Under the pieces are notes generated by a model. It did no database searches. It had not been told where the DNA came from and was given only the letters and a program-made list of their open reading frames with translations. A stretch of DNA of 13,859 nucleotides, from contig NZ_JAVWFO010000048.1 in the NCBI RefSeq assembly GCF_036641015.1, positions 1 through 13,859 on the forward strand, in the 5' to 3' direction. Of the stretch, positions 13,409 to 13,859 are shown piece after piece. A program made the position numbers and the translations under genes. Source of the stretch: Anaerorhabdus sp036641015. Lineage in GTDB: Bacteria > Bacillota_I > Bacilli_A > Erysipelotrichales > Erysipelotrichaceae. Numbering within the stretch: position 1 is the first letter of the stretch; every line of letters starts with the position of its first letter.

Positions 13409-13859
13409 CCCTTGTCAAGATTCAAATGCTTTACTAAATAAAACTAAGAAATATAACACAAGATATAACAAAATTAATGTTATCAATCCAAAAAATACAA
13501 TAGTTGAGTATATTGAAAATAATTATAATCTTCAACAAACGAACAAAGAAAACTCATTCTATTTTAATATTTTAGATCTATATTTCAAATAGCAGTTTAT
13601 CTTTAGCCACTCTACACACCAGTGTGAATAGTTAAAAAAAACATTGTTTTACACATTCTAGTTGTATAAATATCTTTTTTTAATAATCTACTTATATAAT
13701 TACATCTAATTTTATTTTCCCATCTTCAAAAATCATCTTGTCATTTTCTTTCTCTTACATTTCTTCCTACTTATTGAAGTAGAAATCAAAAAATATTAAT
13801 TACTTAGAAGTATACAAAAACCTGTGTTAAATACACAGGTTCATTAGTTTGAATGGTGC
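13409..13859. other. AT-rich region without a convincing gene
   Basis: I find no credible start-to-stop gene here. A stop-free frame runs on the plus strand from 13401 to a TAG at 13590-13592, without ATG or ribosome site. Symmetrical elements are CACAC-CA-GTGTG (about 13615-13626), CTACTT-ATTG-AAGTAG (13767-13782) and the terminator at 13819-13841. The region is markedly AT-rich even for this genome. Confidence 0.5.
13814..13841 (-). terminator. Minus-strand terminator for a gene right of the window
   Basis: A perfect 9-bp stem AACCTGTGT (13819-13827) / ACACAGGTT (13833-13841) with a 5-nt loop. Read on the minus strand it is followed by TTTG, giving a short run of five T counting the stem. 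The last six bases of the window read GCACCA on the minus strand, which would fit a tRNA 3' end. Confidence 0.65.

Noticed and set aside
13615..13640. CACACCAGTGTG dyad as a terminator
   Set aside because: The two arms are separated by only two bases, too short for an RNA hairpin loop without opening pairs, and no T-run follows directly; at most a protein-binding dyad.
1..13859. CRISPR array, insertion sequence, phage genes or a defence island
   Set aside because: No regularly spaced repeats, transposase, integrase, terminal inverted repeats or nuclease/defence domains were seen; nearly all genes are housekeeping, transport or acid-resistance functions.

Overview
The window is AT-rich DNA from a low-GC Gram-positive bacterium (Firmicutes/Bacillota; an Erysipelotrichia- or Bacilli-like gut commensal is my inference). 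Supporting signs are AGGAGG-type ribosome binding sites, intrinsic U-tract terminators, tRNAs with encoded CCA ends, an ECF-type vitamin transporter subunit, type III pantothenate kinase and a lipoprotein signal peptide. UGA is a normal stop codon (it ends the membrane-fusion gene) and Trp is UGG, so the code is standard.

Layout. Positions 1-606 (minus strand) hold a tRNA operon transcribed Val-Thr-Tyr-Gln-Lys-Gly, with a clear promoter at 628-656; tRNA-Gly is cut by the window edge. Positions 763-2307 (plus) hold a small unknown membrane protein and alanine racemase (alr). A YfcE-type phosphodiesterase (2329-2856, minus) converges on alr across a shared hairpin. Positions 3035-5617 (plus) form a compact coenzyme A operon: an ECF S-component (probably pantothenate, PanT), coaBC and coaX. 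It has a strong promoter and a roughly 100-nt structured leader. Positions 5744-9340 (plus) encode a three-gene export system of the MacAB/YknXYZ type: membrane-fusion protein, ABC ATPase and FtsX-like permease with overlapping ends. On the minus strand, gadB (glutamate decarboxylase) and gadC (glutamate/GABA antiporter) form an acid-resistance operon at 12291-9386. An unrecognised lipoprotein (13369-12626) lies upstream. The right 490 bases have no convincing gene and end in a minus-strand terminator that may belong to a tRNA gene just outside the window.

How the parts work together. The CoA operon pairs uptake of pantothenate with its phosphorylation (CoaX) and conversion to phosphopantetheine (CoaBC). 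GadB consumes a proton by decarboxylating glutamate, and GadC exchanges the GABA for new glutamate. The export operon probably pumps a peptide or toxic compound. Alr supplies D-alanine for the cell wall.

I found no clear new multi-gene system. The points most worth a second look are the structured leader before the pantothenate transporter gene, whose 3' part resembles the conserved end of tetrahydrofolate riboswitches; a GadC that lacks the C-terminal plug known from E. coli while GadB keeps a terminal His; a nearly leaderless membrane-protein gene; and the lipoprotein of unknown family.
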